Positions 43,531 to 57,821 of a DNA stretch of 64,000 nucleotides are shown one piece after another. Location: NCBI GenBank assembly GCA_006738865.1, contig AP019701.1, forward strand, positions 3,902,001-3,966,000. The letters run 5' to 3'. Below the pieces are notes generated by a model, which did no database searches, had not been told where the DNA came from, and saw nothing but the letters and a program-made list of their open reading frames with translations. This stretch comes from Allostella sp. ATCC 35155. GTDB lineage: Bacteria > Pseudomonadota > Alphaproteobacteria > ATCC43930 > Allostellaceae. A program made the position numbers and the translations under genes. The number at the start of each line of letters is the position of its first letter. The first letter of the stretch is position 1.

Positions 43531-44514
43531 TTGCGCAAGCGCTACGTCTTCGCCCACGAGGACCGACCCGGGCTCGCTTGGCGGGACCGTTTTACCGCCG
43601 GCAGGCAAGAGGCCGAGCGGTGGTATCGGGGCGACGGCCTGGGTGAACCGCCCTCGGCCGCGGAGTGTCGGGCGGCGCTCGCCCGCCACATGCCGGAACT
43701 GCTGCCGCGCTACGACGACGCCTGCGGACTGGTCGGCGACGACCCGTTCGCCCACCGCATCCTCAGCCACTTCCGTCCGCCGCCGGTGGACGGCGGCTGC
43801 AGCCAGGCGGTCTGGCTCGGCGAGGACGGGCCGGCGCTGGTGCGCAACTACGACTATGCACTCCCCATCGTCACCGGCCGCTTCGAATCCTCCCGCTGGT
43901 TCGGCCGCGAGGTGATCGCCGCCGCCCAGCGCCCCTGGGGCGGCTGCCTCGACGGCATGAACGCCGACGGCCTGGTCGCCAGCCTGACGGCCGGCGGCCG
44001 CCGGGGCCACGGCCGCGGCTTCTCCGTCATCCTGATGTTGCGCTATGTGCTCGAGACCTGTGCCCGCGTCGACGAGGCCGTCCGCGCGCTGTGCCGCATC
44101 CCGATCGCCCAGTCCCAGAACGTCGTGCTGCTCGACGCGGCGGGCGACCACGCCCTGGTCCATCTCGGGCCGGACCGCGAGGCCGCCGTCGTGCGCGCCC
44201 GCATCTGCACCAATCACCAGGAGCAGGTGGGCGACCCGGCCTCCCCTGCCGAAGCGGATTCCCTGCGCCGCCACCAGGCCGTCGCAGCGCAGCTCGCCGA
44301 CCCCGCCATGACGCTCGACCGGCTACAGGCAGCGTTTCTGGAGCCCCCGGTCTTCTCCCGCCGAGCGGCGTCCGCGACCGCCTATACCGCCGTCTACCGC
44401 CCGGCCGAGCGTCGCGTCGACTACATCTGGCCCGGAACGTGCTGGAGGCAGGCCATGGGCCGCTTCAGGACAGGAGAATATGTGCATGACCACGGCGCGC
44501 TCGACCCGCCGTAG
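43531..44514 (+). CDS. C45/acyl-CoA:6-aminopenicillanate acyltransferase-like Ntn hydrolase
   Basis: A 327-aa protein of the AAT/peptidase C45 group, self-cleaving Ntn hydrolases whose new N-terminal Cys attacks amides or thioesters. The likely cleavage site is VDGGC90SQAVW, followed by ALVRNYDYALPI and WGGCLDGMNADGLVASLT, both typical of the family. The N-terminal prosegment would be 89 aa. The start is a TTG at 43531 without a strong ribosome site, so the true start may lie downstream. Its place between a peptide-binding protein and the peptide permease suggests that it hydrolyses or acylates an imported amide. Confidence 0.78.
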   Translation: MRKRYVFAHEDRPGLAWRDRFTAGRQEAERWYRGDGLGEPPSAAECRAALARHMPELLPRYDDACGLVGDDPFAHRILSHFRPPPVDGGCSQAVWLGEDGPALVRNYDYALPIVTGRFESSRWFGREVIAAAQRPWGGCLDGMNADGLVASLTAGGRRGHGRGFSVILMLRYVLETCARVDEAVRALCRIPIAQSQNVVLLDAAGDHALVHLGPDREAAVVRARICTNHQEQVGDPASPAEADSLRRHQAVAAQLADPAMTLDRLQAAFLEPPVFSRRAASATAYTAVYRPAERRVDYIWPGTCWRQAMGRFRTGEYVHDHGALDPP

Positions 44515-45078
44515 CCGGAGAATGGAAGTCCGGATCGGCAAGGGCCGCCCGACCACGCCGGAGGCAGCGTCCGAGGGTCCGCCCGCGATGCCTCGATTCC
44601 CGGCAGCATGATGGCCGATTGCTCATACCGCGGCCGGAACCGGCACGGCGGGAACATCGAGAAGAATTGATCGGGCGAGACGGACGGCCGCAGGCGCAGG
44701 GACTTGCGCTGTGCGCGCGGCCGGGGCTCTAATCGGCCCGCATGAACGAGAAGCGGGTGCCCGGCGCAGGCGCCCCACGGTTCGGCGGGATGGCGAACGG
44801 GTACGTCGGGAGGAGCAGCGGCCTGCGGAGGGCCGCGGCACAAGAAGACAATGAAGCGGTATGGAGCCGGCTCGCGCACCCGCGGGCGAGGGCGATATCG
44901 TGTGCCCGGAAAGCGCCCCGAACCCACGGAGCCGATTGGGTTTTTCGGCGCCGTGGCATGGTTTTCGCTGTTCAAGCGATAGTCTGTTCCGCTAGAGGAT
45001 GCCATCGCCTCCGGGCGATGAAAAAAGCAGCAAACCGTCCCCGCCACCGAGAGCGCTCGATGCCATGAAGGTCGTTCG
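44515..45078. other. 564-bp non-coding region with a possible binding-protein remnant
   Basis: No gene is supported. At 44651-44666 the sequence GGAACATCGAGAAGAA followed by a stop repeats the 3' end of the four binding-protein genes (encoded NIEKN-stop here, NIEKK-stop there). The rest, including an AT-richer stretch near 44940-45000 with TTTTTCGG and CGATAGTCTG, probably carries the dpp promoter, but no firm pair of boxes was found. Confidence 0.5.
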
Positions 45079-46020
45079 ATGACCGCCTACATCATTCGCC
45101 GCCTGATCGCGACGATCCCCGTCATGGTGGTCGTCGCCCTGTTCGTGTTCCTGCTCCTGCACCTGACGCCCGGCGACCCGGCCGCGATCATCGCAGGCGA
45201 CGACGCGACGCCGTCCGAAATCGAGGGCGTGCGCCGCCGCCTCGGACTGGACCTGCCCATCTGGGAGCAGTTCCTCATATACGCCTGGAACCTGCTGCGC
45301 GGCGATCTCGGCACGTCGATCTTCTCCAACCTGCCGGTGACCACCCTGGTGGCGCAGCGCCTGGAGCCGACGCTGGTCCTCGGCGCCTCGACGCTGATGG
45401 TCGCCGTGGTCTGCGCCATCCCGCTCGGCGTTCTCGCTGCCTGGAAGGCGCGCACGCTCGTCGACCGCATCGTGATGGGCTTCTCCGTCCTCGGCTTCGC
45501 GGTCCCGGTGTTCCTCGTCGGCTACATCCTCATCTACGTCTTCTCGATCGAGCTGCGCTGGCTGCCCGTCCAGGGCTATCGTCCGCTGTCCCAGGGCGTC
45601 GACCAGACCTTCCGCTCCGTGCTGCTGCCGGCGATCGCGCTCGGCACCACCTACATGGCGCTGATCGCGCGCATCACGCGCGCCTCGATGCTCGAGGTGC
45701 TGTCGGAGGATTATATCCGGACCGCGCACGCCAAGGGCGCCACGACCAAGTCGGTCCTGCTGCGCCATGCGCTGAAGAACGCGGCGGTGCCGATCGTCAC
45801 CGTCATCGGCCTCGGCATGGCGGCATTGATCTCGGGCGTCGTGATCACCGAGACGGTGTTCAACATTCCCGGGCTCGGGCGCCTGACCGTGGATGCGATC
45901 CTCAAGCGCGACTACCCGATCATCCAGGGGCTGATCATCATCTTTGCCGGCACCAAGGTGCTGATCAACCTGATGATCGACATCAGCTACACCTTCTTCG
46001 ACCCCCGCATCCGCTACTAG
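45079..46020 (+). CDS. dppB: dipeptide-type ABC transporter permease DppB
   Basis: A 313-aa inner-membrane permease with six helices. Typical features are the N terminus MTAYIIRRLIATIPVMVVVALFVF, the LTPGDPA loop, and the EAA-like cytoplasmic loop SEDYIRTAHAKGATTKSVLLRHALKNAAVP that contacts the ATPase. The C terminus DISYTFFDPRIRY is standard. It starts an operon with dppC and a fused ATPase and ends 13 nt before dppC. No binding-protein gene directly precedes it, unlike most dpp operons; four lie upstream. Confidence 0.93.
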   Translation: MTAYIIRRLIATIPVMVVVALFVFLLLHLTPGDPAAIIAGDDATPSEIEGVRRRLGLDLPIWEQFLIYAWNLLRGDLGTSIFSNLPVTTLVAQRLEPTLVLGASTLMVAVVCAIPLGVLAAWKARTLVDRIVMGFSVLGFAVPVFLVGYILIYVFSIELRWLPVQGYRPLSQGVDQTFRSVLLPAIALGTTYMALIARITRASMLEVLSEDYIRTAHAKGATTKSVLLRHALKNAAVPIVTVIGLGMAALISGVVITETVFNIPGLGRLTVDAILKRDYPIIQGLIIIFAGTKVLINLMIDISYTFFDPRIRY

Positions 46021-46033
46021 GGAGGCAGGACCG

Positions 46034-46906
46034 ATGGCCACCACCACCGTCGCGGCCGCCCCGCGCATGCGATCGCGCAAGGGCCCGATCGCCTGGGTGC
46101 GGCGCAATCCGACGATCACCGTCGGCGCGATCATTCTCGCCACCCTCGTCGTCCTGGCGTTCATCGCGCCGCTGATCGCCGAGGATCCGCTCTCCTTCGA
46201 GCCGACCAACCGCCTCAAGCGGCCGTCGGAAACCTTCTGGTTCGGCACCGACCAGTTCGGGCGCGACGTCTACAGCCGCGTCGTCTACGGCACCCGGATC
46301 TCGCTCGCCGTCGGCATCAGCGTCGCCATCCTGGCGACCGTGGTCGGGCTCACGATCGGCGTGCTGTGCGGCTTCTACAAGCGGGTCGACGCCATCGTCA
46401 TGCGCATCATGGACGGGCTCATGTCGATCCCGTCGATCCTGCTCGCGATCGCGCTGATCACGCTGATGAAGGCGAGCCTGACCATCGTCATCATCGCGAT
46501 CACCATCCCCGAGGTGCCGCGCGTCGTCCGGCTCGTGCGCTCGGTCGTGCTCTCGGTGCGCGAGATGCCCTACATCGAGGCGGCGGTCGCCTCGGGCACC
46601 CGCAACCTCGTCATCATGTGGCGGCACATCCTGCCGAACACGCTGGCCCCGCTGATCGTGCAGGCGACCTATGTCTGCGCCTCGGCGATCCTGACAGAGG
46701 CGGGTCTTTCCTTCCTCGGCGCCGGCACCCCGCCGGAGATCCCGTCCTGGGGCAACATCATCTCGCAGGGCCGCACCTTCTTCCAGATCTCGCCCTGGAT
46801 CATCTTCTTCCCCGGCGTCTGCCTGGCGATCACGGTGCTCGCGATCAACCTGGTCGGCGACGGCCTGCGCGACACGCTCGATCCGCGCATCGCCCGCCGC
46901 ATGTGA
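46034..46906 (+). CDS. dppC: dipeptide-type ABC transporter permease DppC
   Basis: A 290-aa permease with an N-terminal OppC-type segment (LIAEDPLSFEPTNRLKRPSETFWFGTDQFGRDVYSRVVYG) and the coupling loop REMPYIEAAVASGTRNLVIMWRHILPNTLAPLIV. It forms the heterodimeric channel with DppB. GGAGG precedes the start, and the ATPase gene follows after 22 nt. Confidence 0.93.
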   Translation: MATTTVAAAPRMRSRKGPIAWVRRNPTITVGAIILATLVVLAFIAPLIAEDPLSFEPTNRLKRPSETFWFGTDQFGRDVYSRVVYGTRISLAVGISVAILATVVGLTIGVLCGFYKRVDAIVMRIMDGLMSIPSILLAIALITLMKASLTIVIIAITIPEVPRVVRLVRSVVLSVREMPYIEAAVASGTRNLVIMWRHILPNTLAPLIVQATYVCASAILTEAGLSFLGAGTPPEIPSWGNIISQGRTFFQISPWIIFFPGVCLAITVLAINLVGDGLRDTLDPRIARRM

Positions 46907-46928
46907 CGAGGACAGGAACCGACAACCG

Positions 46929-48782
<1,854 letters not shown>

Positions 48783-48790
48783 CCGGCGCC

Positions 48791-49771
48791 ATGAACGGTG
48801 AAACCGGCGGCTGGCCCTGCTGGGCCAGCCCCGCCGATGCCGGCTGGAGCGCAGCCGGCATCGGCGAGGCCATCGCCTATTCCCGGACCATCGACACCGC
48901 GGCGCTGATGCTGGTGGTGGGTGGCCGCGTCGTCTTCGCCGAGGGGCGCGTCGCCGACCGCTTCAACATCCACTCGATCCGCAAGAGCCTGCTCTCGGCC
49001 CTCATCGGCATCCACGAGGCCGAGGGCCGGATCGACCTGGAGGCGACGCTCGCCGCGCTCGGGATCGACGACCGCCAGGGACTGACCGAGCGCGAGAAGC
49101 TGGCGACCGTCCTCGACCTCCTCTGCGCCCGCTCGGGCGTCTATCACCCGAGCGGCTACGAATCGCCCTGGATGCTCTCGATCAAGCCGGCCCGCCACAG
49201 CGCCGGACCGGGCACCACCTGGTGCTACAACAACTGGGACTTCAACGCGCTCGGCACGATCTTCCGGCAATGCACCGGGGCGGACATCCATGCCGACTTC
49301 CACGCGCGCATCGGCGCCCCGATCGGCATGGAGGACTACAGCCCCGGCGAGCACGGCTCCTATATCGACCTGCCCGATTCGCTGCATCCGGCCTATCCCT
49401 CCCGGATGACCGCCCGCGACCTCGCGCGCTTCGGCCAGCTCTTTCTGGAGAATGGCTGCCATGCCGGCCGCCGCATCCTGCCCGAGGGCTGGGTCGAGGC
49501 CAGCACCGCCCCCGTCTCGGAGGCCGGGCATTCCGGCGCCTACGGCTACATGTGGTGGGTGGCGCGCGCGGGCATCTTCTATCCGCACGCCCGGGTGCCG
49601 GACGGCACCTATGCCGCCAAGGGCGCCGGCGGGCACGTCGTCCTGGTGATGCCGACGCTCGACGCCGTCCTGGTGCACCGCGTCGACACCGACCAGCCCG
49701 GCCGCGAGGTCACGCGCGGCCAGTTCGGCCGCCTGCTCCGCCTGCTGCTGAAGGCGGCCCCCAGAGCCTGA
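48791..49771 (+). CDS. serine hydrolase of the class C beta-lactamase fold
   Basis: A 326-aa cytoplasmic-looking protein (no signal peptide) with the three active-site motifs of this fold: S62-I-R-K65 (SxxK), Y146-N-N, and KGAGGH as the HxG/KTG-like third motif. Relatives include esterases, D-aminopeptidases and amide hydrolases. It starts 8 nt after the ATPase stop, so it belongs to the dpp operon. With the C45-like enzyme it suggests that the imported peptide or amide is cleaved inside the cell. Confidence 0.83.
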   Translation: MNGETGGWPCWASPADAGWSAAGIGEAIAYSRTIDTAALMLVVGGRVVFAEGRVADRFNIHSIRKSLLSALIGIHEAEGRIDLEATLAALGIDDRQGLTEREKLATVLDLLCARSGVYHPSGYESPWMLSIKPARHSAGPGTTWCYNNWDFNALGTIFRQCTGADIHADFHARIGAPIGMEDYSPGEHGSYIDLPDSLHPAYPSRMTARDLARFGQLFLENGCHAGRRILPEGWVEASTAPVSEAGHSGAYGYMWWVARAGIFYPHARVPDGTYAAKGAGGHVVLVMPTLDAVLVHRVDTDQPGREVTRGQFGRLLRLLLKAAPRA

Positions 49772-49816
49772 TCCCAGGTCGGTCGCGCGGTGACGCATGG
49801 CGTCGGCCAGATGCCG

Positions 49817-49904
49817 TGCGTCCCTCGACTTCGCTCGGGATGAGAAGATGGTTTTCTAGTTAGAACAAAAACTTAACTCATCCCGAGCGAAGTCGAGGGA
49901 CGCA
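49817..49904. repeat. 28-bp perfect inverted repeat with AT-rich centre (REP/MITE-like)
   Basis: Arms 49817-49844 and 49877-49904 are exact complements over 28 bp (outer end TGCGTCCCTCGACTTCG) around a 32-nt AT-rich centre that holds its own TTCTA-GT-TAGAA dyad. It sits between converging genes and encodes nothing. The arm resembles a short sequence dispersed in many alphaproteobacterial genomes as I recall it. It could act as a bidirectional terminator or be a small non-autonomous mobile element. Confidence 0.8.
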
Positions 49905-50006
49905 ACGGTGTCCGCCACCCGTCGTTCCATGTTCACCGACTTGGTATGATCGGGTTTCCGGCCGGCCGGCGGCGCCTTCGGGCACTGCCGGCCGGCCGCT
50001 TCGGCC

Positions 50007-50354
50007 CTACACCGCGGCGATGACCGCGATCTCGACCCGCAGCTGCGGCGTCGCCAGCTTGGCCTCGACGGTGGCGCGGGCCGGCGTGTTGCCGGGCGAG
50101 ACCCAGGCGTCCCACACCTTGTTCATCTCGTGGAAGGTGGCAATGTCCGGCAGCCAGATGTTGGCGGACAGCAGCTTCGACTTGTCGCTGCCGGCCTCGG
50201 CCAGGATCGCATCGATCTTCTTCAGCACCTGCTCGGTCTGGCCGGCCACGCCGACGCTGGTGTCGTCGGCCGTCTGGCCCGCGACGTAGACGGTGTCGCC
50301 ATGGACGACGCCGGCGCTCATGCGGGGACCGGACTTGATGCGCTTGATGCTCAT
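50007..50354 (-). CDS. RidA/YjgF family protein
   Basis: A 115-aa protein of the RidA family, trimeric enzymes that hydrolyse reactive enamine/imine intermediates. Family marks are GDTVYVAGQTADD, the middle segment IDAILAEAGSDKSKLLSANIWLPD and the conserved Arg in NTPARATVEAKLA. ATG 50354 gives the normal length; an in-frame upstream extension is unrelated. It follows the DJ-1-like gene on the same strand and may be part of a group controlled by the LysR gene. Confidence 0.9.
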   Translation of the reverse strand: MSIKRIKSGPRMSAGVVHGDTVYVAGQTADDTSVGVAGQTEQVLKKIDAILAEAGSDKSKLLSANIWLPDIATFHEMNKVWDAWVSPGNTPARATVEAKLATPQLRVEIAVIAAV

Positions 50355-50383
50355 GGGAGATTGCCTCTCGTTTTCGTACGAAC

Positions 50384-50977
50384 TCATGCCGCCGCGGTGT
50401 AGGGCGGGGCCGGATCGTACTCCATCCGGCGCTGGACGTGGCGTGCGAAGGCGGGGTCGTAGAGCTGTCCGACCAGCCACAGCGACATGTCGATGCCGGC
50501 CGAAACCCCGGCCGAGGTGACGAGATTGCCGTCGCGGACGAAGCGGACATCATCCAGCACCGTGGCGTCGCCGCGCTTGCGCAGGGTCTCGACGAAGCCC
50601 CAATGCGTCGTCACCCGCCGGCCGCGCGCCGGCCCCGCCTCGACCAGCAGCAGCGATCCGGTGCAGACGCTGGTGACCCAGCGGCAGCCCGGCGCCACCG
50701 CCGCAATCCAGTCGATCATCGCGCGGTTGGAGACCTCGTGGCGCGTGCCCTGCCCGCCCGGAACCAGCAGCAGGTCGATGCGCGGGGCGTCGGCGAAGCT
50801 GTGGTCGGCGACGACCCGCATGCCCTTGGCGCAGCGCACGATGCCGCCACGCTCCGAGACGGTGAAGGGCTTCAGCTCCGGCCGCTCCCGCGCCGCCATG
50901 CCGAAGACCTCCCACGGCCCCACGAAATCCAGCTCCTCCGCATCCTCGAAGAGGACGATCCCGACATTGGTTTCCAT
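50384..50977 (-). CDS. DJ-1/PfpI superfamily protein, isonitrile-hydratase-like
   Basis: A 197-aa protein. The nucleophile elbow VTSVCTGSLLL, the second-strand Asp/Glu region FEDAEELDFVGPWEVF and TTHWGFVETLRKRG match isonitrile hydratase (InhA) of Pseudomonas and the amidase-like domain of GlxA regulators; no AraC domain is attached. It may hydrate an isocyanide or a related nitrogen compound, but the family is broad. ATG 50977 was chosen because the preceding codons overlap the LysR gene. Confidence 0.75.
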   Translation of the reverse strand: METNVGIVLFEDAEELDFVGPWEVFGMAARERPELKPFTVSERGGIVRCAKGMRVVADHSFADAPRIDLLLVPGGQGTRHEVSNRAMIDWIAAVAPGCRWVTSVCTGSLLLVEAGPARGRRVTTHWGFVETLRKRGDATVLDDVRFVRDGNLVTSAGVSAGIDMSLWLVGQLYDPAFARHVQRRMEYDPAPPYTAAA

Positions 50978-51014
50978 GTTCCGCCGGCTCCCGCGATGGT
51001 AGGCAGCCGGAGGT

Positions 51015-51893
51015 TCAGGCACCGACCCCGCTGCCGGCCGATGGTACCAGTTCGAGGAAGGCCCGCACCACGGCGACGCGCCGCCGGTCGGTCCGGCACA
51101 CGACATACTCCCGCGTTTCGAGCAGCGGATCGTCGACCGGCACCATCGCCAGCCGCGCGTCGGCGCCGAACTCGGCCTCCGAGACGACGCCGAGCCCGAT
51201 GCCGGCCGCGACCGCCTCGCGCACCGCCTCGCGGCTCTCGATCTCCATGACGATGCGCGGCGCGATGCCGGCGGCCGCCAGCCGCGTCTCGAACAGGCGG
51301 CGCGTCACCGACCCCGCCTCGCGCAGGACCATCGGTTGGCCGGCCAGTTCCTGCGGGCGGATCGGGCCGCCGCCCGCCCAGGGATGCTCCCGCGGGACGA
51401 CGATCACGACGCGGTGCCGGCCGCAGGGGACCGCATGGAGGCGCGGATCGTCCGGAATGTCGGCCAGGATCGCGAGGTCGGCCGCGAAATGCATCAGATC
51501 CTCGCGCACCGTCTCGGCATTGCCGATGCTGAGCACCGCCTGCACCCCGGGATAGCGACGGTGGAAGGCCGCGAGCAGCGGCGCGACATGGTAGGGGCTG
51601 TCGGCCGCGACCCGCAGGCGCCCCGTGCGCAGCGTCCGGGCATCGTCGATCAGTTCCGTCGCGGCCGCCTCTGCATCCGCCAGACGCTGCGTCACGTCGA
51701 GCAGGCGGCGCCCGAAATCGGTCAGCGCGATGCGCCGCCCCAGCCGGTCGAACAGCGCGGCACCGCAATGGTCCTCGATCGTCTTCACCTGGGCCGAGAG
51801 GGTCGGCTGCGTGACGCCGAGGCGCGCCGCGGCGCGCGTGAAGCTGCCCTCGACGGCGACGGCATGGAAGGCACGGAGCTGGGTCGGAAACAT
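51015..51893 (-). CDS. LysR-family regulator divergent from phnWAY
   Basis: A 292-aa regulator with the N-terminal winged helix (LRAFHAVAVEGSFTRAAARLGVTQPTLSAQVKTIED) and a LysR substrate-binding domain. It is divergently placed 98 bp from phnW, the usual arrangement for an activator of a catabolic operon, and LysR regulators next to aminoethylphosphonate genes are known. A dyad CATAGA-TTTCG-TCTATG overlaps its start codon, suggesting self-control. Confidence 0.9.
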   Translation of the reverse strand: MFPTQLRAFHAVAVEGSFTRAAARLGVTQPTLSAQVKTIEDHCGAALFDRLGRRIALTDFGRRLLDVTQRLADAEAAATELIDDARTLRTGRLRVAADSPYHVAPLLAAFHRRYPGVQAVLSIGNAETVREDLMHFAADLAILADIPDDPRLHAVPCGRHRVVIVVPREHPWAGGGPIRPQELAGQPMVLREAGSVTRRLFETRLAAAGIAPRIVMEIESREAVREAVAAGIGLGVVSEAEFGADARLAMVPVDDPLLETREYVVCRTDRRRVAVVRAFLELVPSAGSGVGA

Positions 51894-51907
51894 AGATTTC
51901 GTCTATG
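51891..51907. promoter_or_regulatory. LysR-type dyad over the regulator start
   Basis: CATAGA-TTTCG-TCTATG is perfect and contains a T-N11-A core, the general LysR box. It covers the ATG of the regulator and lies about 85 bp before phnW. Confidence 0.5.
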
Positions 51908-51913
51908 TGTCAT

Positions 51914-55850
<3,937 letters not shown>

Positions 55851-55851
55851 G

Positions 55852-56569
55852 CTACCCGTCCAGTTCCCGGTAGCGGCGGAAGATCCCTTCCTCGTTGAAG
55901 GGAATCCGCCGCGGGCTGGCGAGATAGGCGGCGATGCGCGGGCGCGCCGCGACGGCCCGGGCGAGCGCCGCCACCCGCGGGCACTCGGCGAGCACCCGCC
56001 GGGCAGCCTTCGGAAAGGCGTATTCCAGCCCGGCCACGACCTGGAAGAGCGACAGGTCCGCATAGGACAGGCGGTCGCCGACGAGGTGGCCCGGCCCCGC
56101 CGGGTTGCTCCAGCACCCGCTCGAACCAGCCGAGGAACTTCGGCAGGCGCTCCTGCCGGAAGGCCTCGGCGCGTCGCATCGCGGGCTCCTTCTGATCGGC
56201 GTAGTAGAGGCCGACCGCGATCGGGTGGTGGGTGTCGTGCACCTCGGCGACGAGATCGGCGATGGTGAGCTGCAGCTGCTGCGTCCAGACCCGGTCTGCC
56301 GGAAGCCGCGACACCAGCCCGTGCCGCGGCCCGAGATAGGCCAGGATGAGCGCCGTCTGCGCGATGACGCGGCGCCCGTGGCGCAATGCCGGCAGCGCGA
56401 AGGGCGGCCGCGGCGCCCCACCGTCATCGAGCAGCGCCATCGTCCGCTCCATGCCGCCCTCGCCCTCGCGCGCGACATCGACATAGGTCGCACCCGCCTC
56501 CTCCAGCGCAAGGCGGACGAATTCGCCGCGCCCTTGGATCTCCGGCCAGTAGTGGAGTTTATAGGTCAT
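55852..56569 (-). pseudogene. glutathione S-transferase, frameshifted
   Basis: The N-terminal domain (MTYKLHYWPEIQGRGEFVRLALEEAG, then GRRVIAQTALILAYLG) and helices up to GWFERVLEQPGG are in one frame. The C-terminal rest (GHLVGDRLSYADLSLFQVVAGLEYAFP to the stop) continues in the +1 frame. The switch is near 56090-56106, in a G/C run, and one extra base explains it; total length 718 nt is one more than 239 codons. Both parts match one GST and the rest is well preserved, so this is either a recent mutation or a sequencing error. As written the product would lose its C-terminal domain end. Confidence 0.8.
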
Positions 56570-56668
56570 CGGACTGTCCCTTCGGTCCGGCCGCCGGGCG
56601 GGAACCGCGGGGCTCCGAGCCACGTTGGCATCACTCGTCTTGAACGCGAAATCGGGAGGGAGCGTGCC

Positions 56669-57796
56669 ATGATCGACGAGGCACAGATCATCGGGCTGGC
56701 CGCCGAGCGGGGATTCCCCCGGGTCAGCCTCTTCCTGGCCACGCCGCGGGGTGTGCCCGACCGGCGCCAGGGCCCGGTGCAGCTCGGCAATCTCCTGCGC
56801 GAGGCCGGCCGCCGGCTGCGCGAGGGGGGCGCCGATGCCCGCCTCGCCGACGGCATCGTCGAACGCATCTCGGCCGAAACCGGTGACTCGTTCTGGCAGC
56901 AGGCGGAGGACGGGCTCGCGATCTTCGCTTCGACCGACGCCGTGACGATCGTGCGCGCCAGGGTCGCGTTTCCGCCGCAAGCGCATGTCGGCGAGCAGTT
57001 CGTCGTCCGGCCGCTGCTGCCGCTCCTGATGCGCGACGGCACCTTCTTCGTCCTCGCTGCCTCGACCGATCGGGTCGCGCTCTGGCGCGGCACCCGCTTC
57101 GGGATGGACCCTGTCGAGGATGACCGCATCCCGGCCTCGGCCGCCGTGGTCACCGGGCCGGCCGAGATCGAGAACGCGACGGGGTTCCACGCGGCCTCGC
57201 GCGGTGCGGCGGCGATCCGGGTGCATGCCCTGGGCGAAAGCCCGACCGATGTCGCCGAGGATCTGATCGACGAGTTCGCACGGCGCACGGGCAAGGCGGT
57301 CGGGACGGTCCTGGCCGGCCTCGGCGCGCCGCTGGTGCTCGCGGCGGACGACCGCATGCTCGGCAAGCTCCGCCGGTCCCTCGACCGGGTCGACCTGGTC
57401 GAGGAAGGCATCCGCGAACACCCCGGCTCGATGGACGAAGCCACCCTCCACGGCCGCGCCTATGCGCTGGTCCGCGACCGGCTCGATGCCGACCGGCGCG
57501 CGCTGGTCGAGCGCCTGGAGGCGCGCCTCGCCACCGGCTCCGGCGCATCCGACCGCATCGACCAGATCCTGACGGCAGCCTCCGAGGGCCGGGTCGACGC
57601 GCTGCTGGTCGCGGCCGACCCCGCCGATCCCGCCGCGCTCGGCTGGGCACCGGGACAGGCGCCGCCGCCCGAGGAGCAACTGGCGCAGCTCGACCGCGCC
57701 ATCCTCGAAACCCTGTCCCACGGCGGCCGGGTGCTGACCCGCCCGGTCGACCGCGCGGAGGACTTTCCTGCCGCAGCGGCCCTCTACCGCTACTGA
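56669..57796 (+). CDS. baeRF family protein (bacterial release-factor-like domain)
   Basis: A 375-aa protein similar to the baeRF3-type group, bacterial relatives of archaeo-eukaryotic release factor eRF1. Visible marks are RVSLFLATPRGVPDRRQGPVQLGNLLREAGRRL at the N terminus, FWQQAEDGLAIFAS, HVGEQFVVRPLLPLLMRDGTFFVLAAS and a C-terminal domain with GRVDALLV. The family is thought to act on ribosomes, perhaps by nuclease or hydrolase activity; the role is not established. GGGAGGGAG lies before ATG 56669. Confidence 0.75.
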   Translation: MIDEAQIIGLAAERGFPRVSLFLATPRGVPDRRQGPVQLGNLLREAGRRLREGGADARLADGIVERISAETGDSFWQQAEDGLAIFASTDAVTIVRARVAFPPQAHVGEQFVVRPLLPLLMRDGTFFVLAASTDRVALWRGTRFGMDPVEDDRIPASAAVVTGPAEIENATGFHAASRGAAAIRVHALGESPTDVAEDLIDEFARRTGKAVGTVLAGLGAPLVLAADDRMLGKLRRSLDRVDLVEEGIREHPGSMDEATLHGRAYALVRDRLDADRRALVERLEARLATGSGASDRIDQILTAASEGRVDALLVAADPADPAALGWAPGQAPPPEEQLAQLDRAILETLSHGGRVLTRPVDRAEDFPAAAALYRY

Positions 57797-57821
57797 TCGC
57801 GCGCGCCCCGCGCCCTGCCGA

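Noticed and set aside
49817-49904. Insertion sequence
   Set aside because: Only 88 bp and no transposase frame; at most a non-autonomous or REP-like element.
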